Made by a program: the position numbers and the translations under genes. The notes under the pieces are model-generated. The model was not told where the DNA came from. It ran no database searches and saw only the letters and a program-made list of their open reading frames with translations. From Geobacteraceae bacterium GWC2_53_11 (GTDB lineage: Bacteria; Desulfobacterota; Desulfuromonadia; Geobacterales; Pseudopelobacteraceae), in NCBI GenBank assembly GCA_001802645.1, contig MGZJ01000004.1, forward strand, positions 1-33,280: a stretch of 33,280 nucleotides of DNA, given 5' to 3'. Shown here piece after piece: positions 9,248 through 17,810 of this stretch (its first letter is position 1; the number at the start of each line of letters is the position of its first letter).

Positions 9248-10408
9248 TTAAAAATAGTAGCTGAAATCCTTCATTTCAAATGGTGAATCGTTCAGGCACT
9301 CAATGAAGACATCAACAATAAACGGGTCAAACTGTGAATCTTTTTTCTTTACCAGTTCGCGCAGAGCGGTCTCCTTGTCCAGGCCTTCACGATAGGAACG
9401 GTTTGAAATCATGGCATCGAATGCATCCGCCACGGCAACGATGCGGGCATGAAGCGGTATCTGCTCACCTTTTAGTCGTCCCGGATAGCCGGTGCCGTCC
9501 CAGTGCTCGTGATGATGAAGGATGGTCGGGCCGAGGTGACTCAATTCGTTAATCCCCACGACAAAGAGTGTTCCCTTCAGCGTATGTTCACGCGTGAGCG
9601 TCTCCTCGCGAAGATTGAGGCTGTCCGGTTTGTTGAGTACGTCTTCCGCAGTGTTATACTTTCCTATGTCGTGCAGCATCGCCCCCAGATACAGGTCGCG
9701 CAACTCGATAACTGACAGGTTCAATTTTGCTCCGATACTCAGGCAGTATTCCGCTACCCTGCGTGCCTGCCCCTGGGTGTAGCTGTCTCTCAGTTCAAGT
9801 GCGCCCAGCAGAGCCTGGATAATGCTGTTGAATAGGCAGGGTTGCCAGATGTCCGCCATTGTGTCTTGAACCAGCATGGCCTTGGAGACTCCGCCGGCGT
9901 CAAGGCTGCCGTTCAGGCGGGCGGTAAGTGCCAGTCCGAAGGGGATAGCCGTGCCGGGACCCTGGCTGGTCATGATGGTGCCATCGCAGACAACCGGTGC
10001 ATCTTCATAGATCCCGCCGTTCAACTGATCGATATATGACGGATAACAGGTTACTTTTTTACCATCCAGTATTCCGCTTGCTGCAAGTACAATAGGAGCA
10101 GCACAAATCGCACCGATCAGCTTGTTCTTGGCCGCAAACTCCTTAATGAGAGCGTGAATCCGCTGGTCTGCGTTTAGATTGTTGGTTCCCGGTTGCCCGC
10201 CCGGAAGAACGATCATATCAAAGGTATCGGCATCGACGTCATCCAGGATCGCGTCGGGAACTATGCTGATGTTATGGGCGCCGGCAACCGGCCCGGATTG
10301 AAGTCCGGCCACCACGACTTCCACGTTTGCCCGGCGGAGTATGTCAACTATGGCGAGAGCTTCAATCTCCTCAAAACCTGTTGCCAGCGGCATAAGAACT
10401 TTTGACAT
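9248..10408 (-). CDS. DJ-1/PfpI domain fused to HD-GYP domain
   Basis: The 386-aa protein joins two domains not usually found together. Residues 1-185 are a DJ-1/YajL-type domain with the Glu16 and nucleophilic Cys102 (GAICAAP) positions of that family and the SQGPGTAIPFGL segment. Residues about 195-375 are an HD-GYP domain, the class of c-di-GMP phosphodiesterases, with HDIGK (246-250), His275 (REHTLKG), HHEHWDGTGYP (299-309) and Asp328 (VAVADAFDAM). The early metal-binding His of the GHSxRVA motif is Gln214 here (TQGQARRVA). A GGAGG ribosome site precedes the ATG. It lies 32 nt downstream of the haem-sensor kinase gene on the same strand and is probably cotranscribed. It is cytoplasmic, with no signal peptide. 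Enzyme activity is inferred and the Gln substitution leaves it uncertain. Confidence 0.87.
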   Translation of the reverse strand: MSKVLMPLATGFEEIEALAIVDILRRANVEVVVAGLQSGPVAGAHNISIVPDAILDDVDADTFDMIVLPGGQPGTNNLNADQRIHALIKEFAAKNKLIGAICAAPIVLAASGILDGKKVTCYPSYIDQLNGGIYEDAPVVCDGTIMTSQGPGTAIPFGLALTARLNGSLDAGGVSKAMLVQDTMADIWQPCLFNSIIQALLGALELRDSYTQGQARRVAEYCLSIGAKLNLSVIELRDLYLGAMLHDIGKYNTAEDVLNKPDSLNLREETLTREHTLKGTLFVVGINELSHLGPTILHHHEHWDGTGYPGRLKGEQIPLHARIVAVADAFDAMISNRSYREGLDKETALRELVKKKDSQFDPFIVDVFIECLNDSPFEMKDFSYYF

Positions 10409-10440
10409 AACCTGCCTCCAGATGATGTAAATTAATGTGA

Positions 10441-12900
10441 TTACTGCTCAGTGAGCGATATGGTTTCATCTATCGCCTTGAAAAAATCCTCAGTGCGGTA
10501 TGGTTTCTGGATAAAGCCGCGTGCTCCCAGCTTGATAAATGAATCGTTGGTTTCATCCTGATGGAATCCTGATGACATCAATACCTTGACATTGGGATGG
10601 ACCTCCAGCAGCCGTTGAAGCGCTTCCTTGCCGCCCATGACCGGCATGACAACATCCAGAATAACCAGCTGAATATGTGCCTGCTCCCGTTCATATATCT
10701 CCAGAGCCTGTTTGCCATCTTCAGCCAGAAACACCTGATAACCGTGATCTTCAAGGAGTGCTTGCCCCATTTCGCGAATCAGCATCTCGTCATCAACCAG
10801 CAGGATTCCGCCAGAACCGGGGCGGGTTTTTTCCAGCGGAATGTCAGAATCTTTCTGTTCATCGGCCAGGGGCAGATACAGTTTGAACACGGTGCCGATT
10901 CCTATCTCACTGTACACGTTGATGCTGCCATGATGTTCTTTTATTGTCCCATAGACAGCTGCCAGCCCGAGTCCGGTCCCTTTGCCGATACCTTTAGTGG
11001 TGAAAAACGGTTCAAAAATATGATCAATAACATCTTTTTTAATTCCCATGCCGGTGTCTGACACGGAAATCTCCACGTAGGTTCCGGGCTGTATGTGAAA
11101 GCTGTGCGACCCGCAGTAGGTTTCATCCAGATACACGGTGGCAGTCGCATAGGTAATCGTACCGCCATTCTGCATGGCGTCGCGGGCGTTAATTCCCAGA
11201 TTCAGCAACGCATTCTGCAACTGCGTCGGGTCGCCGATTACCAGATCACGGTCAGCGATGAGTCGTGTTGTAAGACGAATATTTTTGTCAATAGTACGTT
11301 CAAGCAGGCTAATAACCGATTGAATGGAATTATTTATCCTGACCTGTACGGTTCTCGTACTCCCTTTACGGGAAAATGCCAGCAGTTGACCGGTCAGATC
11401 CGCTGAACGCCCGGCTGCCTCCTGAATCGTGGTCAACAGCTTGACCAGTGCCGGATCGTTTTTGACGTGTCGCTCCATCATTTCGGCCGAACCGATAATA
11501 GCGGTCAACATATTGTTGAAATCGTGGGCTACACCGCCGGCCAGCTGACCGACGACATCCATTTTTTGAGCCTGCCGGAGTTCAGCTTCGGTCCGTTTCT
11601 GCTCGGTAACGTCCATAATAACAATCAGCAGGCATGTTTCATTGCGGAAATCTATTTTGGTGCCATACATTCTGATGTAACGAACTTCGCCGTTCCGGTT
11701 TCTGATTTCTCCAGGGTAACCCGATACCGTTTGCTGCTCATCGATGGTACGAATAAAAATATGCCGCTCGGATATGTCACTCCAGAGCCCCAGCTCCAGA
11801 GTTGTCTTGCCGATGACTTCATCGCGCGGGAAACCGAACGAAGTGCAAAAAGTCTGACTTGTCTCGCGGACAATGCCGTCTGCATACGTTGAAATGAGTA
11901 TTGGTAACGGAGAAACGTCGAAAATTGCCTGCAGGTTTGAATTCGATTGCTTCAGCTGTGTTTGACTGCGTTCGTACTCGCCTAGCTGTACGCGAAGCAT
12001 CTCTTCGGTTGCCTGAAGCTCGTAGTTCTGTTCCAGCAGTTTACTCTCACTCTCCTGCAACGATTCCTGCGTCGCCTGACGTTCAGAAATTTCTTCTTCC
12101 AGTTTAAGCGCCTGTTCCTGCAATTCCGCCTCAATCTGCTTCTGAGCGCGCGCGGTACGTATAAGCTGACGCGATCCCAAACCGGTCATGCCGAGTCCGA
12201 GTAACCAGATAATGCCATGTGCAGCCAACCTGCCGTTCAGCTGGCTCCGGGTGGCTTCAAAGAGCGGCTGTGCCGGTAAGGTAACGCTTAACCCGCCGCG
12301 AACGTCGCCTTCTTTGTAACCCTGGACGGCGTGGCATTTCAGGCAGGAACGTTCGGTGATAAAAGCACGCATCAACCGCATGTGAGGCTGATTATCAATC
12401 TGAACCAATTCGCTTACTTCCCTGCTTCCCTTCTCAAATGAGTCGAGCGCTTTTTTCTCCCAGGGATCAGGTGCGTTTTCCGGGCGAATCGGTTTCAGGC
12501 TTGTGAGATGTCCGCTGCCGAGATACGCTTCGGATTCCTTGGCGATCTCGTAGACCTGACGGGTCATGTACGCAGGGTTTATAAGCGTCAGTTTTCGACC
12601 TGAAGGGGTAGTGATGTCGCGTTCGGGAATGTGTGACAGATAAGGGTTTGGAGCACTTTTTTCCGTAATGGGGGTATAAACGCCGCCATGGGATGAACCC
12701 CAGCGGCGGTACAAAATATCGCGGCCAATGGCTGCCCGTGCTTCAGTCAGCGCGAGTTTTGCAAGAGTGTTCTTGTGTTCCCTGATGGTGAAAATAGCTG
12801 AAGCAGATAACAGCAGCGTCCAAGCTGCGGTCACATACCAGGCATAATTAATGATCCGGCTGACTTGTTTACAATCACTATGTTTTGAATGCTCGGGCAT
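10441..12900 (-). CDS. Hybrid sensor histidine kinase with periplasmic c-type haem sensor (DUF3365-like)
   Basis: The 819-aa protein starts with a membrane segment (about 20-39), then a periplasmic domain to about residue 226 and a second membrane segment (227-244). The periplasmic domain contains one haem c motif CLKCH at 186-190 in a context (RSCLKCHAVQGYKEGDVRGGLSV) typical of the Tll0287-like/DUF3365 sensor domain. A coiled coil (about 255-325), a PAS domain (about 323-435), HisKA with phospho-acceptor His459 (GGVAHDFNNML), HATPase (GDPTQLQNALLN, GKGTGLGL) and a C-terminal receiver with Asp749 follow. Redox or ligand sensing at the haem is inferred. The kinase-receiver part is very similar to the protein at 17811-19976. 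A promoter-like sequence lies about 60 nt upstream, and the DJ-1/HD-GYP gene follows. Confidence 0.9.
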   Translation of the reverse strand: MPEHSKHSDCKQVSRIINYAWYVTAAWTLLLSASAIFTIREHKNTLAKLALTEARAAIGRDILYRRWGSSHGGVYTPITEKSAPNPYLSHIPERDITTPSGRKLTLINPAYMTRQVYEIAKESEAYLGSGHLTSLKPIRPENAPDPWEKKALDSFEKGSREVSELVQIDNQPHMRLMRAFITERSCLKCHAVQGYKEGDVRGGLSVTLPAQPLFEATRSQLNGRLAAHGIIWLLGLGMTGLGSRQLIRTARAQKQIEAELQEQALKLEEEISERQATQESLQESESKLLEQNYELQATEEMLRVQLGEYERSQTQLKQSNSNLQAIFDVSPLPILISTYADGIVRETSQTFCTSFGFPRDEVIGKTTLELGLWSDISERHIFIRTIDEQQTVSGYPGEIRNRNGEVRYIRMYGTKIDFRNETCLLIVIMDVTEQKRTEAELRQAQKMDVVGQLAGGVAHDFNNMLTAIIGSAEMMERHVKNDPALVKLLTTIQEAAGRSADLTGQLLAFSRKGSTRTVQVRINNSIQSVISLLERTIDKNIRLTTRLIADRDLVIGDPTQLQNALLNLGINARDAMQNGGTITYATATVYLDETYCGSHSFHIQPGTYVEISVSDTGMGIKKDVIDHIFEPFFTTKGIGKGTGLGLAAVYGTIKEHHGSINVYSEIGIGTVFKLYLPLADEQKDSDIPLEKTRPGSGGILLVDDEMLIREMGQALLEDHGYQVFLAEDGKQALEIYEREQAHIQLVILDVVMPVMGGKEALQRLLEVHPNVKVLMSSGFHQDETNDSFIKLGARGFIQKPYRTEDFFKAIDETISLTEQ

Positions 12901-12960
12901 GGTTACAATTCCAAGTATAGCCGTGTAGTTGTTTGAATGTAGAAGGGCTATTACTCAGGC

Positions 12961-12988
12961 AGTATACCTTAAATCAGAGGTAACGCAA
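12961..12988 (-). promoter_or_regulatory. Sigma70-like promoter for the haem-sensor kinase
   Basis: On the minus strand TTGCGT (12988-12983) and TATACT (12966-12961) are separated by 16 nt. The -10 box matches the consensus at 5 of 6 positions and the -35 box at 4 of 6. Transcription would begin near 12953, giving a leader of about 50 nt before the ATG at 12900. Confidence 0.5.
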
Positions 12989-13062
12989 TTGGTAACTAAA
13001 GCGGACTTTAACGGATATTATGACATGATATTGACATGGTGATGAGAAAACAGAGATGCATT

Positions 13063-13087
13063 AAAAGCTGATGTCCGGTTGGACGTC
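13063..13087 (-). terminator. Weak Rho-independent terminator after the diguanylate cyclase gene
   Basis: On the minus strand GACGTCC and GGACATC can form a 7-bp stem with one mismatch around an AACC loop, followed three bases later by TTTT. It lies about 23 nt beyond the stop codon of the REC-GGDEF gene. The stem is short, so the call is tentative. Confidence 0.35.
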
Positions 13088-13109
13088 TGAAGTATCGTTT
13101 CGCCGCGAT

Positions 13110-14024
13110 TCAATACGCTACCACCCTGTTGCGCCCTTCACGCTTGGCTTCATAGAGGGCATTATCAACCCTTCTGATCAAATCATCCTCGTTTTCACCG
13201 TTTTGCAGTTGGGCTACGCCAAAACTTGCGGTTACAGACAGTGGTTTTGCGCTGCTCGCCTGGTTTTCGAATATGGAGCGTATTCTCTCTGCCAGTGTGA
13301 CAGCAGCATCACGGGACGTGTTCGGCAGAAGGATGATGAATTCCTCACCTCCCCAGCGGCTGGCAATATCTTCGATGCGCACCATCTCTTTCAGCAGGTC
13401 TGAAAATTCCTTCAGTACCAGATCTCCGGTACTGTGACCGAACGTGTCATTGATTCTCTTGAAATTATCAAGGTCAATACTGATCAACGACAGCGGATGA
13501 TTATGACGCCGGGCAGAACTCAATGCCAGCGTAAAACTTTCATTAAATGAACGGCGATTATGCAGACCGGTTAATTCATCAGTCCGGGCAAGGCGAGAGA
13601 TGGTTTCGGAGGCGGATTCCAGTTTATGCAGCTTCTCCGCGAGTGCTTCATGCAGGTGTGTTATTCGGCAGCCAACATTTACCCGTGCCCTCAATTCTGC
13701 ATGATTGAACGGCTTGGCAATAAAGTCGTCTGCTCCGGAATCAAGAGCGAGAACCGGGGTGTTCTCGCATGTTCCGGACGTCATAATTATCACATAGTGA
13801 GGGGTGCTTCCCTCTTTAACTCTCAGCCTCCTGACAATTTCCGGACCTTCAATTCCCGGCATCATCCAGTCAAGTATGACAAGCAGCGGATGATCCGGTT
13901 CGCACAGGATCCGCCATGCTTCGTCACCATCAGCTACCGCTGTGACGGTGTAGCCCCACTTCGTCAGCAGTGACTGAAGAATGAGGCGGGATGGTGCGTC
14001 GTCTTCAGCTATCAGGATGTTCAT
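13110..14024 (-). CDS. Response regulator diguanylate cyclase (REC-GGDEF)
   Basis: The 304-aa protein makes c-di-GMP from two GTP in response to phosphorylation. The receiver (1-120) has the acidic pocket near AEDD and phospho-acceptor Asp52 (VILDWMMPG). The GGDEF domain (about 145-300) has the metal-binding Asp in ISIDLDNFKRINDTFGH, the active-site GGEEF at 225-229 and an intact inhibitory I-site RIED at 216-219, exactly five residues before it. Both catalysis and product inhibition therefore look intact. ATG 14024 (MNILIAEDD) is chosen over the upstream in-frame ATG at 14135 because homology starts there. The start lies inside the 3' end of the Hpt-bearing kinase gene (20-nt overlap), which makes that kinase the likely phosphodonor. 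Confidence 0.93.
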   Translation of the reverse strand: MNILIAEDDAPSRLILQSLLTKWGYTVTAVADGDEAWRILCEPDHPLLVILDWMMPGIEGPEIVRRLRVKEGSTPHYVIIMTSGTCENTPVLALDSGADDFIAKPFNHAELRARVNVGCRITHLHEALAEKLHKLESASETISRLARTDELTGLHNRRSFNESFTLALSSARRHNHPLSLISIDLDNFKRINDTFGHSTGDLVLKEFSDLLKEMVRIEDIASRWGGEEFIILLPNTSRDAAVTLAERIRSIFENQASSAKPLSVTASFGVAQLQNGENEDDLIRRVDNALYEAKREGRNRVVAY

Positions 14025-17000
14025 GGTGCTGTCTTTCTTCCGGTGAGTTGTAAGGTGCTTCAGGTACGGTCCGGGCATCAAGAAGAAGTTCATGTACTGC
14101 TTGCTCGGCCTGAACGAAAAGCACTTCCAGTTCAATCAGCAGTTGGGCGGCGTTATCCAGCTTGTTATCCTTTGCGGCTGTTTCAATCAAAGCGGCTGTT
14201 TCATGCACTTTTGGCAGAGCGAGGTTTGCAGCAGCACCTTTTAGTTTATGTGAACTCTGCCGCACTGCTTCACAATCCTTCAGTTCTACTGCGGTGCGAA
14301 TTGCCTGAAGGTATTCCGGCCCATGATCAAAGAATATTCCCGCTACATCATGACACAGTTCAACATCACCGAGATTGCGGCGGATAAACTCATCCCGGTT
14401 GAAGTCATTCAAACCGGGGCAACTTACTTCCGGATTCGTGTCCGCCGGAGCAACTGCCGGAGTAAAGTAAGCAGATTTAATTACCAGCCACTTATCAAGT
14501 ATAGCGAGCAATTCTGAAACATCAAACGGTTTTGTCAAATAATCGTTCATGCCTGAAGAATAACAGTTGTCGCTGTCTTCCTGCATGGCATTGGCGGTAA
14601 GCGCAATGACAGGGATTTCATGGTTTCTGACCGAGGAGGCCGGATCCCGTATGATGGATGTAGCTTCATAACCGTTCATCAGCGGCATCATACAGTCCAT
14701 CAATACCAGGCCATAGTCGTTTTGTTCAAGTAATGCGAGAGCTTCGCTGCCATTGTTTGCCAGGTCCGCCTGGTACCCGAACCTGTCAAGGATGGAGAGT
14801 GTTACCAGTTGATTAGTCGGATCGTCTTCGGCCAGTAGAATACGGGGCAGGGCGGAAATGGCCTGACTCTCAGGTTCCTTCCCGTGCGGCTCAAACGTCC
14901 GGCGTATCTCTGTCTGGTGGCGGTCGTCGATGAGCGGCATATCAAGCTGCTTGGCTACCACAACGGTGAACCAGAACGTGGAGCCTTCTCCTTCAACACT
15001 TTCCACGCCGATGGTTCCACCCATCAATTCCGTCAGTTGCTTGGAAATGGTCAGTCCCAGTCCGGTGCCCCCGTAATTTCTGGTGGTTGAGCTGTCTGCC
15101 TGGGTGAAAGGGTCGAAAATGGTATTGAGTTTGTCCGCCGCAATGCCTATTCCGCTATCGCGCACAGAAATACGGAGTGTTACCGTATGTTCACTCTCGT
15201 CTTCTTTACGGATAAGCAGCAGAATAGAGCCTTTTGTGGCAAATTTAATTGCATTGCCGATCAGGTTGGTGATGATCTGACGTAGCCTGCCGGGGTCGCC
15301 TCTTAAAAGCCGTGGAACATCCGGATCAATGCATGAAGTTAATCCAAGCCCCTTTTCCTGAGCGTGGAGAGACAGGAGGTTGATAGTGGCCAACGTCTCG
15401 GAGCCGAGATCAAAATCCCGGGTTTCAAGAACTATTTTATGAACTTCTATTTTGGAGAGGTCGAGAATATCACTTATCAGTTGCATCAGAATTTTGCCGG
15501 AGCGTTTGACCAGTTCGGCATATTCACGTTGTTTTGCCGACAAATTGGTACCCAACAGCAATTCCGTCAGACCGACTACGCCGTTCATGGGGGTGCGGAT
15601 TTCGTGACTCATGTTGGCAAGGAAACGGCTTTTAGCCAGGTTGGCTGCATCCGCATCTTCTTTGGCTTGACGTAATTCTTCTTCGGCGTGTTTGCGGTCG
15701 GTAATGTCCCGTACAATCAAGACAATACAGTTGAGCAGGCCATTCTTGTCCCGTATGACGTCGCTATTTACTTCAATTGCAAATTCACTGCCGTCGGCTC
15801 GCAACCCGCAGTACTCACATGTGCCGGGATGAGTACCTGCGGAGAGAAGGCTCATATCCCCGGCTGCCCGCTCACGATCCTCGGGAGCGATAAACTCAAA
15901 AATGGTATGTCCAATAATCTCTTCTTCCCGCTCGTAACCGAACATGGTTATTCCAATGGGGGACAGCATGCGTATCTGTCTGTTCATATCTGTTATGACG
16001 ATATCGTCGGGTGATGCATTGAGGATCGAGCGATACAGCGCCTCGCTTTCCCGTAATTCGGCGGTCCGCTCTTCCACCCGCTGCTCAAGAGACTCGTTGA
16101 CCTTTCTGGTTTCAATGAACTGAGCTGTCAGAGTGTTTGCCATCTGCCTGAAGTTGTTGATCAGATGATTTGCCTCTTTGATAATACTTTCTGGCCAGGC
16201 AATGTCGGCAGTGTTAGCGGCCAGTTTGTGCGGCAGTTCATGTGTCAGAGTGCGGAGCTGAGCAAGTGTTACAACTATTTTGCGACTCAGGAATTCGGCC
16301 AGTGCCAGCAGCAAAATCAACACCAGAAACAGGAGGGCCAGTTTTCCGGTGTACTGGTCATACAGGGCTTTTTGAAATGGCGCTACCGGCTGTTCAAGAA
16401 TCAGCCTCCATTCCGACAGGGTGCCGAATGCTGATTCAGAAACATAAAATGACTCCTTCCATTTTTCAGAAGACGGGGTTCCGGGAGACAACACAGGGAC
16501 CCACATTCGTAAACCGTTGGGGAGATGATGAAGAACACCCGAACCGCGTACAAACCGCGTCATCACTTTCTGATCGGAGCGGTTGGTCATTATGATATTT
16601 CCGTTTGTGTCAACCAGTGTGAAGATAGACGTTTTCTCACGTGTACTTGCGTTGAGGTATTCCCGTATCTGTTCCAGTCCCAGCACGCCAACAATGTACC
16701 CGTTGAAGGTTCCATGGCTCACTACCGGTGCGAGCATCATGACAATTTGCCGCGGCCTGCCTATTTTGCTGATGACAACTTCCGAAAGCATCGGTTTGAG
16801 TGTTTGCTTGAGCGTTGGTACGTAGGGGCGATCAGCAAAGTTTTTACCGATGTTGCTGCTCCCCTGTTCGTCCACCAGCGGATAGTAGGCGGTAGTAACG
16901 GCGTCCCGGTCCAGCAGGCCGATCCGTTCGAAATTGACATCCGATTTCTTGGCCAGTTCCAGGTAGGGCTGCATCTGTTGCGGTGATCTGGTTGCAGCCA

Positions 17001-17706
17001 TCCCGGCAAGGGTCAGAATGGCGGATTTTCTGTTTTCGATCCATGTATTCAGACGCTGATCGGTTTGCTGGCTGTCATGAATCAGTGCTTCACTGATGCG
17101 GCGATCAATCGAGGTGAAATCAATCCGGCTTTCCACTGCCAGAGTTATCAGCGCCGGACATACGACAAAAAAAGCCAGCATGTTGTACACAATTTCACGA
17201 AATGAGATGAGTGAACTGCGCGACCACAGGAGATATCCGGTAAACAGAAGGCGGGCGGCCAGGGCATTGGCAAACCCGTTGACCGCCTGCTTGGTCATGG
17301 TTATGTATGTGTTGCTGGGGGGAACGTGCATGATTATATGATAAAAGAAGTAAATCAGCGGCATGCCAACCAGAAGCCAGTAAATGGCGTCTGCCTGAAT
17401 CAATCCTATTTTACGGCGTCCCATAATCCAAGCGACCGCCGCAACCTCAGTGGTCATGATTATAATGGCGTAGGGGTGGTTCCAGAGGAAGTAGGTATAG
17501 CCGGAGATAATGGCTGCTGCCAGCACAGCCCGGCCCGGTCCGAAGAACTGCAGTGCCAGCAGGGCAAAAATACTGCCGAAGAGAAAATCAATATTGAGGA
17601 AGAGCGGGTAGTTGAAATAATTGCCTGCAAGGCCAGCTGCAATAAGGATGATAAAAAGCGGGAACCGGTAGGTACCAGGTATGGCGGAGGCTGGTGCAGC
17701 GGGCAT
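14005..17706 (-). CDS. Hybrid sensor histidine kinase: membrane domain, Cache, PAS, HisKA, HATPase, REC, Hpt
   Basis: The 1233-aa protein has a multi-pass N-terminal membrane region (about 15-190) and an extracytoplasmic Cache-like ligand-binding region (about 200-445) with the [14 protein letters not shown] and [14 protein letters not shown] strands. A further membrane segment lies at about 455-470. Then come a linker, a PAS domain (about 553-670), HisKA with His701 ([12 protein letters not shown]), HATPase (N-box [16 protein letters not shown]), a receiver with Asp1004 (LVLMDCMMP) and an Hpt domain with His1153 ([12 protein letters not shown]). This is a complete internal phosphorelay (His-Asp-His), and the final phosphoryl acceptor is probably the overlapping REC-GGDEF protein. 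A GGAGGAG ribosome site precedes the ATG. The ligand of the Cache domain is unknown. Confidence 0.93.
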   Translation of the reverse strand: MPAAPASAIPGTYRFPLFIILIAAGLAGNYFNYPLFLNIDFLFGSIFALLALQFFGPGRAVLAAAIISGYTYFLWNHPYAIIIMTTEVAAVAWIMGRRKIGLIQADAIYWLLVGMPLIYFFYHIIMHVPPSNTYITMTKQAVNGFANALAARLLFTGYLLWSRSSLISFREIVYNMLAFFVVCPALITLAVESRIDFTSIDRRISEALIHDSQQTDQRLNTWIENRKSAILTLAGMAATRSPQQMQPYLELAKKSDVNFERIGLLDRDAVTTAYYPLVDEQGSSNIGKNFADRPYVPTLKQTLKPMLSEVVISKIGRPRQIVMMLAPVVSHGTFNGYIVGVLGLEQIREYLNASTREKTSIFTLVDTNGNIIMTNRSDQKVMTRFVRGSGVLHHLPNGLRMWVPVLSPGTPSSEKWKESFYVSESAFGTLSEWRLILEQPVAPFQKALYDQYTGKLALLFLVLILLLALAEFLSRKIVVTLAQLRTLTHELPHKLAANTADIAWPESIIKEANHLINNFRQMANTLTAQFIETRKVNESLEQRVEERTAELRESEALYRSILNASPDDIVITDMNRQIRMLSPIGITMFGYEREEEIIGHTIFEFIAPEDRERAAGDMSLLSAGTHPGTCEYCGLRADGSEFAIEVNSDVIRDKNGLLNCIVLIVRDITDRKHAEEELRQAKEDADAANLAKSRFLANMSHEIRTPMNGVVGLTELLLGTNLSAKQREYAELVKRSGKILMQLISDILDLSKIEVHKIVLETRDFDLGSETLATINLLSLHAQEKGLGLTSCIDPDVPRLLRGDPGRLRQIITNLIGNAIKFATKGSILLLIRKEDESEHTVTLRISVRDSGIGIAADKLNTIFDPFTQADSSTTRNYGGTGLGLTISKQLTELMGGTIGVESVEGEGSTFWFTVVVAKQLDMPLIDDRHQTEIRRTFEPHGKEPESQAISALPRILLAEDDPTNQLVTLSILDRFGYQADLANNGSEALALLEQNDYGLVLMDCMMPLMNGYEATSIIRDPASSVRNHEIPVIALTANAMQEDSDNCYSSGMNDYLTKPFDVSELLAILDKWLVIKSAYFTPAVAPADTNPEVSCPGLNDFNRDEFIRRNLGDVELCHDVAGIFFDHGPEYLQAIRTAVELKDCEAVRQSSHKLKGAAANLALPKVHETAALIETAAKDNKLDNAAQLLIELEVLFVQAEQAVHELLLDARTVPEAPYNSPEERQHHEHPDS

Positions 17707-17745
17707 GATTTCTCCTCCACAAGCAGTAGAAACTGCAACAGTGAA

Positions 17746-17773
17746 AGTGTATCGCCTTTTGTGAGGAATGCAA
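17746..17773 (-). promoter_or_regulatory. Promoter-like sequence for the Cache-PAS kinase/diguanylate cyclase pair
   Basis: On the minus strand TTGCAT (17773-17768) and TACACT (17751-17746) are separated by 16 nt, about 40 nt upstream of the kinase ATG at 17706. Each box matches the sigma70 consensus at 4 of 6 positions. The -35 element lies inside a 14-bp palindrome, which suggests regulated transcription separate from the upstream CheR/CheB genes. Confidence 0.4.
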
Positions 17774-17782
17774 CCGGTTGCA
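17769..17782. promoter_or_regulatory. 14-bp perfect palindrome, candidate operator
   Basis: TGCAACCGGTTGCA is a perfect 14-bp palindrome in the 104-nt gap between two kinase genes. It overlaps the -35 element of the promoter-like sequence on the minus strand and has no T-run after it on either strand, so a protein-binding operator is more likely than a terminator. The binding protein is unknown. Confidence 0.45.
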
Positions 17783-17810
17783 CGCGGTGATTATAGGTAC
17801 GGCTTCATAA

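Larger units (their letters stand above)
12901..13109. other. 209-nt intergenic region between two minus-strand signalling genes
   Basis: This gap separates the diguanylate cyclase gene (ending at 13110) from the haem-sensor kinase gene (starting at 12900). It holds a candidate terminator at 13063-13087 and a promoter-like pair at 12961-12988, listed separately. I looked for a GEMM-type c-di-GMP riboswitch because of the neighbouring c-di-GMP enzymes and found nothing I could defend. No small ORF with a convincing ribosome site is seen. Confidence 0.6.

Noticed and set aside
12901-13109. c-di-GMP riboswitch in the longest signalling-island gap
   Set aside because: I could not identify the conserved GEMM core or a matching stem arrangement; only promoter- and terminator-like elements are visible.
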